Origin: Steroidobacter sp.
GTDB lineage: Bacteria > Pseudomonadota > Gammaproteobacteria > Steroidobacterales > Steroidobacteraceae
DNA length: 64,000 nt
Reading direction: 5' to 3'
Assembly: GCA_025929585.1 (NCBI GenBank)
Contig: JAICPY010000003.1
Coordinates: forward strand, 34,217-98,216
A model generated the notes under the pieces. It was not told the DNA's origin. It did not search any database and saw nothing but the letters and a program-made list of their open reading frames with translations. How positions within the stretch are numbered: the stretch's first letter is position 1; every line of letters starts with the position of its first letter. Below, in pieces: positions 9,086-19,322 of the stretch. A program made the translations under genes and the position numbers.

Positions 9086-10083
9086 GCGTCCGCTTCCTCA
9101 CGCGCTGCTCCTGTGTGGTCCATTACCACGGCGCCGATCGATAGCAGTACTCCAACGCCGATCATGATGGCTGATTTCGCCAGTAACGTCGTGCCCAAGA
9201 GAAAGTAGAACTGCATTACGTGCAGCAGCGCGCCGGCAATCCCGACCCCCACCATCGCGCGGCTGCGCAGCCGAAATGCACACGTGGCGGAGAACAGCGC
9301 CGTGGCTGCCGCAAGCAATGGCCAAAGCGTGAGCCAATTCGTATACGTCTCGCCGGGCGGAGTCCAAAACTGCAAGCTTCCAAAGGGCTCGGACGCCCAA
9401 GTGCCGATCGAAAGGCTGAGCAATAGACCGGCCAACGCAGGCCTCACGAGCGACTGCGCGCGACGTGCCATCCAGAGAACTTCCGACTGAATCAGCACAT
9501 GAGTCACGATAATGAGTGGCACCCAGATGACGACCCATCCGAGAAGGGCCGGCACTAGTGCAACCTGTTGGTGATGGGTTTCGAACCAATCCTCACCCCA
9601 CCAAGCGAATCGCAATGCGAGCACCCACGCGATGCACGCAAAAAATGTCGCGAGCGTCCTCGCAAGCCGATTCGGCATTAGCAGGAGAAGTGCGAGCTGC
9701 ATCAGCGCGACGAGTGCCGCGGTGCCCGCGGCGGAGTCCGTCGCCTCCCACGCCGCAAACGTTATCGCGAGTTGTCCCGCGATGGAAAGGGCCAGTGCAA
9801 GTTGATCGAAGAATGCACTCTCCCGATCGACCGCATACAAGCCGTACGCGGCCGCCAACATCAACAAACCTGCAATGGAGAAATCAAGCGCGCTATCGGG
9901 TTTGAATAGCAAGCCGACGAAGATGAGTCCGAACACCCCGGCCAGCCAACCGGCACAGCCGAGCACGAGGCTCACAAACCACGGACGCTCGATGGATTTG
10001 TGCAGATTCGGTGGCGGTACGGCATCGTCACTCAACAACCCACGCTTCACGAGTTCCTGGCTCAACGTCTCGATGCTGCTCAT
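9082..10083 (-). CDS. DUF4401 domain-containing membrane protein
   Basis: Polytopic membrane protein; 4-bp overlaps with neighbours. Confidence 0.8.
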   Translation of the reverse strand: MSSIETLSQELVKRGLLSDDAVPPPNLHKSIERPWFVSLVLGCAGWLAGVFGLIFVGLLFKPDSALDFSIAGLLMLAAAYGLYAVDRESAFFDQLALALSIAGQLAITFAAWEATDSAAGTAALVALMQLALLLLMPNRLARTLATFFACIAWVLALRFAWWGEDWFETHHQQVALVPALLGWVVIWVPLIIVTHVLIQSEVLWMARRAQSLVRPALAGLLLSLSIGTWASEPFGSLQFWTPPGETYTNWLTLWPLLAAATALFSATCAFRLRSRAMVGVGIAGALLHVMQFYFLLGTTLLAKSAIMIGVGVLLSIGAVVMDHTGAAREEADA

Positions 10084-11081
10084 GCGTTTGTCTCGCCATT
10101 CCAGGACCTGACCACCTTCATGAGCAGCCGCCCGCTCACGGTGGAGCTCGCAATCAACCAGATCGATAAAAGGAAGAAGGTGCCGAGATCATCGACGTCC
10201 AACGCTTTTGCAAGTGCGCAGGTGGTGAGAAGAATCAAACTGCCTGCGAGGACCGCCAACGGAAACACATCGGCGCGCTTTCTGATCGTGTGGAAACCAA
10301 CACCGGCATAAGCGAGCAATACAAACATCAGCACGAGAGCATCGCTGCCAGCATCGCTTTCCTCGAATATGACGAGCATGCCCGCCCAAGTGCCAAAAGC
10401 CACCGCACAAACAAAGGCGAGACGGCCGAGCCACGGTGGGGCTATGCGCGACCATCGCGTGCGCTCCAGATACTCCCGCAAACCCCATAACGATAAGTTC
10501 GCGATCATCGCAATGAGCACCGTTTCGGCAAGACTCAGGCTCGAGCCAGCGAACACGATCCACAGCCATCCGGTCTCCGGCCGCCATCCGCAGAACAAGC
10601 TCAACGCGATATTCAGAACGAGAAGCCAAGCGCCCCAACCTACACTCCATTGAGAGGCGAGCACGAAAGGCAAACCGAGGAGCGTCCAAGTCAGGAACAG
10701 CTCGTAGACATCCGCCCCTGTTTGATAGGTTTGCCCGAACAATGCGAGCAAAACGCCTGTCATGATGAAGGCGAAGAGAAGGGCAAACCGACCGAGCGCG
10801 GCGGGGGACGGCTTCCAAATCGCGACGCCCGAGGCGATCACGAGCAGGCCTTCTACGAGCACGAAGCGTCCGAAGACATCGAACGCATCCCAGTTCGCGG
10901 CGATGAAGAATACGATGCCTGCCGCTACCGACAGCGCGCCCGCGAGACGCAACATCGTGATCGCGAAGTGGCGTAGCTCCTCGTTGGTCGGTCTTGCGCG
11001 TACGAGCTCGAATGCCTCAGTGATTGCGCCAAGGCTGAGCTTGTGATGAGCGACGAACGCATCCAGAAGTTTGCGATCCAT
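10080..11081 (-). CDS. DUF2157 domain-containing membrane protein
   Basis: LSVAAGIVFFIAANWDAFDVFGRFVLVEG typical of DUF2157. Confidence 0.85.
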   Translation of the reverse strand: MDRKLLDAFVAHHKLSLGAITEAFELVRARPTNEELRHFAITMLRLAGALSVAAGIVFFIAANWDAFDVFGRFVLVEGLLVIASGVAIWKPSPAALGRFALLFAFIMTGVLLALFGQTYQTGADVYELFLTWTLLGLPFVLASQWSVGWGAWLLVLNIALSLFCGWRPETGWLWIVFAGSSLSLAETVLIAMIANLSLWGLREYLERTRWSRIAPPWLGRLAFVCAVAFGTWAGMLVIFEESDAGSDALVLMFVLLAYAGVGFHTIRKRADVFPLAVLAGSLILLTTCALAKALDVDDLGTFFLLSIWLIASSTVSGRLLMKVVRSWNGETNA

Positions 11082-11148
11082 TAGGGTCCAGTTTTCATAG
11101 CGTTCTCGACTGCGAGGCGACTGTCGCTCAGCCTCTCAGGCCCATAGA

Positions 11149-11775
11149 ATGGAGCCCATGACGATCCGAAGCTTATTTCCCACTCTTGTTTATAGCCGTC
11201 GCTTGCAGGAAAGCGACTGGCGCAGCTTCAATCATCGTCTACTGCGCGAGTGTCAGCAACTGGAACACGACGATGACGCCGGACGACGCTGGTCCGAGAA
11301 AAACTATCCCGGCGGCTATACCTCGTACAACTCGGCAAGCCGTATGCATGAGCTATCGCCCACATTCGACCGATTGCGGCAGGCGATCGACCGGCACGTC
11401 AAATCGTTCGCGCGATCTTTGGAGTTCGACTTGCAAGGCCGCGAGCTCGTGATGACGGATTGCTGGGTGAACGTCATGCCGCAACATGTCGTGCATGGCT
11501 TGCATCTGCATCCCTTGTCGACGATCAGTGGGACCTATTACGTGCAAACACCCAAAGGCAGCCCTGGCTTGAAGTTCGAGGATCCGCGTCTCGATCGCTT
11601 CATGGCTGCTCCTCCTCGCAAAGCTGACAGTCGACCCGAAAGCCGATCCTGGGTCGTGCTGCCCGCGGAGGCCGGCAATCTGGTGCTGTTCGAAAGCTGG
11701 CTGCGTCACGAGGTGCCGGCGAACCAGACGAAGAAGAGAAGGATCAGTGTGAGTTTTAACTATAGTTGGTTTTGA
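11149..11775 (+). CDS. TIGR02466-type putative 2OG-Fe(II) oxygenase
   Basis: LFPTLVYSRRL, HLHPLSTISGTYYVQTP, LVLFESWLRHEVPANQTKKRRISVSFNY; start may be 11158. Confidence 0.82.
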   Translation: MEPMTIRSLFPTLVYSRRLQESDWRSFNHRLLRECQQLEHDDDAGRRWSEKNYPGGYTSYNSASRMHELSPTFDRLRQAIDRHVKSFARSLEFDLQGRELVMTDCWVNVMPQHVVHGLHLHPLSTISGTYYVQTPKGSPGLKFEDPRLDRFMAAPPRKADSRPESRSWVVLPAEAGNLVLFESWLRHEVPANQTKKRRISVSFNYSWF

Positions 11776-11907
11776 AGAAGAGAGAAGCGGATAGCGGATG
11801 GCGGATGGGAGGAGAAGAGGAGTACGTGCTTGAACGTTGTGGGGCGAGTCGAGGGATGCGGTTTCAATCGCGCGTTATGAGGTCCGTCGCTGCGCTCGGC
11901 GTTCCTA

Positions 11908-11952
11908 AGAGGCCCCGTCCCTAACCCTCCCCCGCAAGCAGGGGAGGGAATC
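11908..11952 (+). repeat. Dispersed GC-rich palindromic (REP-like) element, copy 1
   Basis: AGAGGCCCCGTCCCTAACCCTCCCCCGCAAGCAGGGGAGGGAATC. Confidence 0.85.
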
Positions 11953-12243
11953 AGAAAGAAGATAAGAGCTTCTCTCGAAGTTAGCCCCAAGCAATGAATG
12001 AAGGGAAGTCGCAAAGTCCGCGCCGACCCGGCGAATAGAGAGATGGAATCAGAAGCTTGAGGATTGAAGCTTCCTCTTCCGAAAGGGTTTCGCCTCCCCT
12101 TTAGGGAGAGGCCGCAAGCGTAGCGGCGGGTGAGGGTCTGTTGTCTAAACAACGTCCACGGAGCCAGATCAGACGCTTGACGCGAAATTATTGCGCTTCA
12201 AGCTCTGTCACCCGTCACTCGTCACCCGTATCGCCTCACTCGC

Positions 12244-12513
12244 TCAACCGATCGGCCGCAAGCATCGCGGACACACCGAGCGTCCGACATGCGGCCGTTC
12301 GGACGTGAGCTTGCCGCCGCGATGACCGCAATCCTTGCACTTGAGCCGCTTGCCGATCTCGGCAGCGGATGCACGCCAGCCTGCATGTTTGGCGATCTCA
12401 TCAAGCTTGGCGACGGTGAAGCGGCCGCACTTGTCGCACACGGCGTAGATCGTCGCGCCGCATTCTCCTAAGTAGCCGAGTGTCCCTGCATTGGCCGGCT
12501 TCTTTGACGGCAT
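12244..12513 (-). CDS. Zinc-ribbon hypothetical protein
   Basis: CDKCGRF, CKDCGHRGG, CPRCLRP. Confidence 0.6.
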   Translation of the reverse strand: MPSKKPANAGTLGYLGECGATIYAVCDKCGRFTVAKLDEIAKHAGWRASAAEIGKRLKCKDCGHRGGKLTSERPHVGRSVCPRCLRPIG

Positions 12514-12522
12514 ATCGATTGA

Positions 12523-12765
12523 TCAGTTGTCCTCGCACGAAGGACAGGCGCTGCGATAGTCGACGGTCATTGCAACTGGAGAGCAACGGACGGCTTTCAA
12601 CTTAGGCAGCAAGACACTGATCGTCAGCAACGCCTCCTTGCACAGCTTTCCTTCGGGGCGAGGGTGCGCGCTTACACGCGTATCGACCTCGTCGGCCAAG
12701 ACTTCCGTCAATGCTTCCAAATCATCGATGGTCTGATCGATGAGGTGCAAAGGAGTGATGAACAT
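12523..12765 (-). CDS. Small hypothetical protein
   Basis: MFITPLHLIDQTIDDLEALTEVLADEVDTRV...; upstream of and co-oriented with 12244-12513. Confidence 0.5.
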   Translation of the reverse strand: MFITPLHLIDQTIDDLEALTEVLADEVDTRVSAHPRPEGKLCKEALLTISVLLPKLKAVRCSPVAMTVDYRSACPSCEDN

Positions 12766-12823
12766 GACAGCCTCTTCTTAGATCCCGGTGATCTAGGGGC
12801 TGTTGTTTTATACAGTCGTCGAG

Positions 12824-13609
12824 TTACTCCGCAAGAGGCAGATCATAAGTGCTTGATTCCGACGGGCCGATCTCCACGGCCTGAACCAAATCAGGCGCGT
12901 TGTTGCGCGGGGTGTTGACGCGAGAGGACACCGGCCAGGCGACCATGGCGCCGCTCGGATATTCCTTGAGCACGCTGCGTGCTTCTTCGCCGCTACCGGA
13001 AAGCCACATCTCGAGATCTTCCTTCTGCAAAATCGCGGGCATGCGACGTTGCTCTCGCGCCAACAGCTTGCCGCCGCTGTGATTGTGGATCTCCGCCATC
13101 AAATCGTTCGCGCGCATCGTGATGATTGCGCAGGACAAGATGCGCTCGCCTTCGGGAGTGAATGACTTCTCCCAAAGGCCCGCGAGCGAGAACGTCGATT
13201 CATCAACCGGCTTGATGAAATACGGCTGTTTGGTCTTGCCGTCAGGACGTAATTGCCACTCGTAGAAACCCGCAGCGGGAATGATGCACCTCTGTCCACG
13301 TTCCCACGGGCCCTTCCATGCAGCGGCGGTTTCGAGCTTCTCGATTGTCGCGTTGATAGTGGGAAACTTCGGCGGCGAGCCCTTCGACCAGAATGGCACC
13401 AATCCCCAACGCATCAGCACGGCTTCACGCACCCCTTCGCTATCGCGCACGACTCGCACCACCGGCACACGATCCGTCGGCGCCACGTTGTAACTGGCCT
13501 CGTATGCGCGCTCCAACGCATCCGACAAACCAATATGCGAATTACGCCGATCGATCGTGTATTCGCGTGTCAGCGCTGCTTCGTCAGGTGAAACGTATCG
13601 GCCGCACAT
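12824..13609 (-). CDS. SOS response-associated peptidase (SRAP / YedK / HMCES family)
   Basis: Mature N-terminus MCGRYVSPDEA requires start at 13609; AAGFYEW and HNHSGGKLLAREQRRMPAIL motifs. Confidence 0.93.
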   Translation of the reverse strand: MCGRYVSPDEAALTREYTIDRRNSHIGLSDALERAYEASYNVAPTDRVPVVRVVRDSEGVREAVLMRWGLVPFWSKGSPPKFPTINATIEKLETAAAWKGPWERGQRCIIPAAGFYEWQLRPDGKTKQPYFIKPVDESTFSLAGLWEKSFTPEGERILSCAIITMRANDLMAEIHNHSGGKLLAREQRRMPAILQKEDLEMWLSGSGEEARSVLKEYPSGAMVAWPVSSRVNTPRNNAPDLVQAVEIGPSESSTYDLPLAE

Positions 13610-13636
13610 GGAAGGAAGTAATGAAGAGTTAGCGAG

Positions 13637-13740
13637 TTGACCGTTGACCGTTGACAGTTGGCAGTCAGAAGGACCTATTCTGGCCGTCAACCGTCAACCG
13701 TCAACCGTCAACCGTCAACCGTCAACCGTCAACCGTCAAC
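13637..13740. repeat. Stem-loop heptamer array; 8 perfect tandem CGTCAAC copies at 13685-13740
   Basis: Left GTTGACCGTTGACCGTTGACAGTTGGCAG; right (CGTCAAC)x8. Confidence 0.95.
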
Positions 13741-13764
13741 TGGCCGCAGGCCCCGGCCCCACCG

Positions 13765-14964
13765 CTACGCCGATGCCGTCGCAGCGCCGAGCTCACGATT
13801 GCGTCTGCGGAATGGCACGTCGGTGCTGAGCCAGGTTGCGCAACGCCAGATCCACTCGAACGGACCGTAGTGAAAGTTGCGAATCCAATAATGAGCAAAG
13901 GCTACTTGCAGGCACCAGAGCGCAATACCGAATGCAAGGCTCATCGGCTGGCCGATCCAAGCATGAGCGGCGGCACCGTAGCCATAGAAGAACGGCACCA
14001 GCAGAAATGCCTGTGAGACATAAATAGTCAGACTGATCCGCCCGCACGGTGCAAGCAACATTAAGACCTTCTTCGCTGACGTATGGTGATACAGCAACAT
14101 CAGCGTCAGCAGGCTGACCGCTATCCAAGCATGATTCGTATAGGCACTGGTAATGTTACCGACGATCCACGGACTCTTGTCGCCCGTCCAGATCAGACCG
14201 ACGTAGTTGCCGAAGAACTGCAAGATCAGCGCCAGAATCGCCGAGATGATCAGTGCTTTGACGTAGGTTCGTTGATAGCGCGCGATTTCGATGAAGAATC
14301 CGACGCGTGCCAGCAAGAAACCGAAAAGCGATAGGCCGATGATGTTCCAGACTCGGCCGCTTTCCAGCATGAAGGCCCATTTCGCCAGCTGGCCTTCCCA
14401 CAAGTTCACTCGCAACACATCGAGGAAACTGCCGTTCGCGTACGTCGCAAACACGCCTGGATGAAGCGTGGATGCGATCGTCTGCTCGTAAACGATGCTG
14501 GACGTCATGTTCGCTGCTAGATAGACGATCCACGCCGGGCCCTGAAAGATGAAGAACAACGCAATCGCGAGAATCGTACGATTACTCCGAGCGTAGAGAG
14601 GCACGAGGATGAGTCCGGTGATTGCCAGGATTTGCAGAATGTCTCCGCCGTAGATCAATCCATGGATGAACCCGAGTCCAAACAACACGGCAAGTCGCCA
14701 GATGAAGCGTGCGCTGAAGTCCACTCCTTTGCGGGCTTGGCTTTGCATGATGATGTAGAAGCTCACGCCGAAGAGCAGCGCGAACATCGCATACGACTTG
14801 CCACCGAAAAAGAAGAATGTCCAAGTGTTGACGGGCCCAGGCTCGGGATTGAGCCAGTACAGCTCGAAGTACTCGACCATGTGGATCAGAAACAAACCCA
14901 TGAGCGCGTAGCCACGAAGAACGTCGACGACTTCGATTCGCTGTTGGGGTTGGTGCGTAGACAT
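13765..14964 (-). CDS. DUF418 domain-containing membrane protein (YeiB-like)
   Basis: RIEVVDVLRGYALMGLFLIHM; C-terminal GPFEWIWRCATW. Confidence 0.88.
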   Translation of the reverse strand: MSTHQPQQRIEVVDVLRGYALMGLFLIHMVEYFELYWLNPEPGPVNTWTFFFFGGKSYAMFALLFGVSFYIIMQSQARKGVDFSARFIWRLAVLFGLGFIHGLIYGGDILQILAITGLILVPLYARSNRTILAIALFFIFQGPAWIVYLAANMTSSIVYEQTIASTLHPGVFATYANGSFLDVLRVNLWEGQLAKWAFMLESGRVWNIIGLSLFGFLLARVGFFIEIARYQRTYVKALIISAILALILQFFGNYVGLIWTGDKSPWIVGNITSAYTNHAWIAVSLLTLMLLYHHTSAKKVLMLLAPCGRISLTIYVSQAFLLVPFFYGYGAAAHAWIGQPMSLAFGIALWCLQVAFAHYWIRNFHYGPFEWIWRCATWLSTDVPFRRRNRELGAATASA

Positions 14965-15579
14965 AGGAGGGGTGTATGGCGTGTAAGGTGTAAAAGTGTA
15001 GGGTCAGAAAGGCAGGCCTTGATCTATGGGTCAATTGTGGCGCAGCTTTTACGTTACATCATACAGAGAACACCGAGACCAGAATCGCTTCTTGGTGGCG
15101 TTCCTGTCGCACCGCGTACAACTTTGTGGCAGTAGTTCGTTGCTGAACATCGTCGAGCGTAGGCCTGATCGGGGTCGACAAGAATACTCTCGCAGAGCCA
15201 CAGAGGCCGCAAAGGCAAGAGAGGATCTCGCTGCTTTCTTCCCGCCGCGCCGCCGCGCCGCTGCGAGATTTCTCGATGCCGTTTAACTATGCGCTGCGGT
15301 ACCGCCCGGCACATATCCTGTCTTTCTTAACCTTTGCGAACTTCGCGTGCTTGGCGAGATCACTCTTTGTACCGCTCGATTTCCGCTACAGACGTATTCA
15401 TACATTGGCAGGTAGGCAAGAGAATCTCGCAGCGGGGTAAGACGATAAATCTGCAGCTTCTGCGATCTCTGAGCCCCTGCGAGACTATTCCATCTCATTC
15501 ACTGTGTACCACCGCGAGAGACTCTTGATACTGTTCTTGTCGCCAAACAGTTGTCTCGGCGCGAGTTAACAACTTATCG

Positions 15580-16353
15580 TTACTCACTGATCTCGATCCA
15601 CGTCGGCGCGTGATCGCTTGGCTTTGGCTGGTCTCGAACCCAGCGATCCACGTTCGCATCCTTCAGACGAGCGGCGAGAGGTTTGTTCAGCAGCAGATGA
15701 TCGATGCGCAGTCCGGCGTTGCGCTTCCAATGATCGCGGAAATAATCCCAGAACGTATAGATCTGCTCGTCGGGGTGACAGTGTCGAACGGCATCGATCC
15801 AGCCTTGCGCGAGTAGTCGCTGATAAGCATCGCGACTCTCTGGTTGGAGCAAGGCGTCTTTGCGCCAAGACTTCGGGTTATAGATGTCGAAGTCTGTGGG
15901 CACGACGTTGTAGTCGCCTGCCAACACGGCAGGTTGTTTGAGCTTGAACAGTCCTTTGGCATGTTCGATCAGGCGTTCGAACCAAGCCAACTTGTAGTCG
16001 AACTTCGGTCCAGGCTGAGGGTTTCCGTTCGGTAAATATAGACAGCCTACGACGATGTCTTTGACCTTCGCTTCGATGTACCGGCTGTGCGTATCGTCGG
16101 GATCGCCGGGTAATCCGCGGCGAATCTCGACTGGTTCTTCGTCTTTCGCCAGGATTGCGACGCCATTCCAGGATCGCTGTCCGTGCCAGATGGCGCCGTA
16201 GCCCGCAGCTCGGATCGGAACGATCGGGAAACCTGTATCGAGTGCTTTGAGCTCCTGCAAGCAAACGATGTCCGGGGACTCCTTCTCGAGCCATTCGAGA
16301 AGCCTGGGCAATCTACTGGTAATGCCATTGACGTTGAACGTTGCGATCTTCAT
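15580..16353 (-). CDS. xth: Exodeoxyribonuclease III
   Basis: MKIATFNVNGITSRLPRLLEWL, DIVCLQELKA, GDYNVVPTDFDIYNPKSW, LRIDHLLLN, SDHAP. Confidence 0.95.
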   Translation of the reverse strand: MKIATFNVNGITSRLPRLLEWLEKESPDIVCLQELKALDTGFPIVPIRAAGYGAIWHGQRSWNGVAILAKDEEPVEIRRGLPGDPDDTHSRYIEAKVKDIVVGCLYLPNGNPQPGPKFDYKLAWFERLIEHAKGLFKLKQPAVLAGDYNVVPTDFDIYNPKSWRKDALLQPESRDAYQRLLAQGWIDAVRHCHPDEQIYTFWDYFRDHWKRNAGLRIDHLLLNKPLAARLKDANVDRWVRDQPKPSDHAPTWIEISE

Positions 16354-16404
16354 ATCAACGTACGAAGTAATTTCTAATGCGCGAAGTTCCGCGAGTTCTT
16401 CAAG

Positions 16405-17949
16405 CTACGTGCGGGCCCGACGGGCCGCGATCAACCCCAAAGCTGTGAGCAGCATCGCAAGCCACGCGATCACATCGCCGATTCGCATGTAAATAGTCGA
16501 ACTACCGTTCGTGATCAGCGGCACGTCGGCGACTAAAGTTTCTCTCGTCCATTGACCGGTGCGATGCGCAATGCGTCCCGCTGGATCGACGATCGCGCTG
16601 ATGCCCGTATTGGTCGCGCGAATCAGTGCACGCCGCGTTTCGATGGAGCGAAAGCTCGCGAGCACTAAGTGGATCGTCGGCTCGTGGGTGTCGCCGTACC
16701 ATGAATCGTTCGTTACGTTGACGAGGATGTCCGCAGGGCCGTCATTACGCCAGATTCTGCGCGGTAGAGACGGAATGATGTCTTCGTAACACACCGTCGG
16801 CAGAAAGGCGATGCCTTCCCATCGCAAGTGCTCGAACGAGCTGCCATGCGTGAACCAGCTTTGATTGCCGATGCGACCGATCGCTGGAATCAACCGCGTC
16901 AACGGCAGTGTCTCGCCGAAGGCGAGCAGTTCCACCTTGTCGTATGAGCCCAGCAGCTTCCCAGCACCGGACATCAGCACGATGCTATTGAAATACTCGG
17001 CTCTACCATCGCGATTCGCGTCATCGATGGACAACGCACCCATGATGATGGGCTTGCCCAACGTTGCGATCGCCGCGTTTGCCGGCTCATGGCCGTCTTT
17101 GCGAATGAAGCCGTCGTAAACCGACTCCGGCCAGACGAGCAAGTCGACATCGGGGCGTTGCTTCACCAGCTCCGCAGACATGCTTAGATGTTCCCGCATG
17201 AACTTCCGCGGGCTGTTGGTTTTGTCGTGCGAGCCGAGATTCGTTTGCACCATTCCGACTCTGACGGTGCGCGCATCCGCAATGCTCGCCTCGATCGCAG
17301 GCAGCCGAAGCAAGCCGTAGAGGACGCTCACGGCGAGGAGAGACAATGGCGTTACGATGCGTGCCAACGCTGCTTTACGAGCGGTGACTCTCGCCTCGAG
17401 CAGCTCGTAAACAGCACCGTTCAACAATCCGATGATGGCGCTCAATCCGAGCACGCCAGTGATATCGACGATTTGAGTCAGCGCCGTGAACTCGTATTGC
17501 GAATTGCCGATGTAGCTGGGAAACAGCAACGGGTAGGCGTATTCGACCGCGACCAATGCGATAGGCAAGCTCCAGACAGGTGCGACATTGAGCTTGAGCT
17601 GAGCATGGCGCACGAGCGCGATGACGATCGCGACGAGCAATCCTTGAAATGCACACAGAAAAAAGAAACCCAAGATCGCCAACACGATCGGCGTGCCGCC
17701 AAACTCGGAAATGAGGTGGACGACCCAGTAGAAGCCACCTGCATTGGTCACGATGCCGAACAGCCATCCCCACAACAAGGCGCGTCTTGGCCGCAGGTCG
17801 CGAACCGCGTATAGCACCGGAACGAAGCAAAACCAGGTCAGTGGAAATAGATCGAACGACAAGAAGCTCAGAAAATACAGCACGGCGCCGAAGACGCAGA
17901 GTGCGAGGGTTTTGAGATTGGTTCGATGAGTTGGCGGCACGAGGATCAA
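16405..17949 (-). CDS. lnt: Apolipoprotein N-acyltransferase
   Basis: N-terminal TM region plus nitrilase domain (LVWPES, FLPTVCYEDIIPSL, NDSWYGDTHEPTIHL, RALIRATNTGISAIVDPAGR). Confidence 0.92.
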   Translation of the reverse strand: MILVPPTHRTNLKTLALCVFGAVLYFLSFLSFDLFPLTWFCFVPVLYAVRDLRPRRALLWGWLFGIVTNAGGFYWVVHLISEFGGTPIVLAILGFFFLCAFQGLLVAIVIALVRHAQLKLNVAPVWSLPIALVAVEYAYPLLFPSYIGNSQYEFTALTQIVDITGVLGLSAIIGLLNGAVYELLEARVTARKAALARIVTPLSLLAVSVLYGLLRLPAIEASIADARTVRVGMVQTNLGSHDKTNSPRKFMREHLSMSAELVKQRPDVDLLVWPESVYDGFIRKDGHEPANAAIATLGKPIIMGALSIDDANRDGRAEYFNSIVLMSGAGKLLGSYDKVELLAFGETLPLTRLIPAIGRIGNQSWFTHGSSFEHLRWEGIAFLPTVCYEDIIPSLPRRIWRNDGPADILVNVTNDSWYGDTHEPTIHLVLASFRSIETRRALIRATNTGISAIVDPAGRIAHRTGQWTRETLVADVPLITNGSSTIYMRIGDVIAWLAMLLTALGLIAARRART

Positions 17950-18076
17950 CGAGGCTTAGTGAGGAGCGCGATGGTAGCGAGCCGCGCGGTGGAAGGGCAA
18001 ACGGCTGAAGCGAGTGCTGGATTCTTAGGCAGATGCTCGGTTCCAACCATCGCTTGAAACGGGGCAACCAGGTGTA

Positions 18077-18121
18077 GGAGGCCCCCTCCCTAACCCTCCC
18101 CCGTAAACAGGGGAGGGAATC
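18077..18121 (+). repeat. Dispersed REP-like element, copy 2
   Basis: GGAGGCCCCCTCCCTAACCCTCCCCCGTAAACAGGGGAGGGAATC. Confidence 0.85.
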
Positions 18122-18268
18122 GGAATAGAAAAAGAGAATCGGACGGAAAGGGAGGTCCGCTGGTGCGGTCCGTGGTCTACGGCTAAGGCGCTGACCTAGG
18201 AAGTAGGACGTACTGCTGAAGCATCTCGTACATCGAAATCATCATCCCATGCGCGCAACCTTCTCTTC

Positions 18269-18314
18269 AATTCCCTCCCCTGCTTGCGGGGGAGGGCTAG
18301 GGAGGGGGCCTCTT
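18269..18314 (-). repeat. Dispersed REP-like element, copy 3, inverted relative to copy 2
   Basis: Reverse complement AAGAGGCCCCCTCCCTAGCCCTCCCCCGCAAGCAGGGGAGGGAATT. Confidence 0.85.
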
Positions 18315-18442
18315 GAGCTCGAGCACCTACTGTCGATAACGCGAAGTTGATCCGTCTGTCAGAGCGCTCCAACTCCTCACTTCCGTATTGCGAAGGGCTC
18401 TTGGAAAGCGCTATAGACAAGAGACAAACGTAGGAGAGAACC

Positions 18443-19270
18443 ATGCGAGTGTTTGCCGCGATGACATTCTCAATAGTAATCGGCGTGCTCTGGGCTCCTC
18501 TTCAGGTCTCGGCCCAAGAGATCTCCGCAGCCGTGATGCACGAGATCAGCTGCGAGGATGCGGCGGAGAAACGCACGCCGATAGGCAAGCTCGTAAACAA
18601 CATGTGGAACAAGCAGGCAATCGGTGAGCAGCCCTTTAGACAATGTTTGTTGTTTAGGCGTGTTGGTGGAGCTGAGGAGTACGGATGGTCATGGGACTGG
18701 CCCGAATCGAGCAAGGCCGTGTTGGCATTCCCTCAAGTGACGTTTGGCTGGAAGCCGTGGAACGGCGGTGAGTCGACGATTGCTCAATTGCCGATCCGCA
18801 TCGATGAGATGGGCGCTATGCAGTTGGATTACGGCCTCGAGCTACAGGCAACGGGTCATTACTTGCTCTCCGCGGCACTTTGGTTTACGCGAACAGGCAA
18901 GACGAGCCGAGAGCCTAATCCGAAGGACATCAGCGCAGATCTCAATATTTGGATGGAAGTCTCCGGCTTCGAACCCACAGGCTCGAAGATTGCGGACGTG
19001 ACGGTAGACGGTGCGAACTATGAGCTCTGGCATTCCGCCGATATGGGCGATGCCTCGGGCACAAATGCAAACCGGTGGCAGCACATCGTTTATCGCGTCA
19101 GCATACCGACGCGCCGTGCATCCCTTGATCTTCGCCGATTCATTTCGCACGCCGTCGAACATAACTTGCTATCGGCCTCTCACTACGTTTCAAGCGTCGA
19201 GATCGGCAACGAAGTCATGGCCGGAGAAGGGATGGCTTGGGTTAGGCGTTTGAACCTGGAGATCCGATAA
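18443..19270 (+). CDS. Secreted glycoside hydrolase family 12-like protein
   Basis: Signal peptide; NNMWNKQA, WSWDWPESSKAVLAFPQVTFGWKPW, DLNIWMEV, VEIGNEVMAGEGMAWV resemble GH12 blocks. Confidence 0.6.
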   Translation: MRVFAAMTFSIVIGVLWAPLQVSAQEISAAVMHEISCEDAAEKRTPIGKLVNNMWNKQAIGEQPFRQCLLFRRVGGAEEYGWSWDWPESSKAVLAFPQVTFGWKPWNGGESTIAQLPIRIDEMGAMQLDYGLELQATGHYLLSAALWFTRTGKTSREPNPKDISADLNIWMEVSGFEPTGSKIADVTVDGANYELWHSADMGDASGTNANRWQHIVYRVSIPTRRASLDLRRFISHAVEHNLLSASHYVSSVEIGNEVMAGEGMAWVRRLNLEIR

Positions 19271-19322
19271 CTCGCCTATCTAAAGTATCTCGGGTCGCCG
19301 CCACGTTTGACTGACATAGGTT

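Noticed and set aside
13610-13690. N-terminal extension of SRAP in the ORF track
   Set aside because: SRAP proteins need Cys at position 2 (MCGRY); the extension is encoded by the repeat array
13685-13740. Possible CRISPR array (regular CGTCAAC repeats), also 23726-23809
   Set aside because: 7-nt tandem units with no spacers and no cas genes nearby; a microsatellite-type stem-loop
15035-15579. Possible small genes in the intergenic region upstream of xth's 3' side
   Set aside because: Only short ORFs over degenerate repeat-like sequence (CAGAGCCACAGAGGCCGCAAAGG, TCTCGCAGCGGGG); no coding signature
17188-17814. 208-aa plus-strand ORF
   Set aside because: Antisense to lnt; charged low-complexity shadow frame
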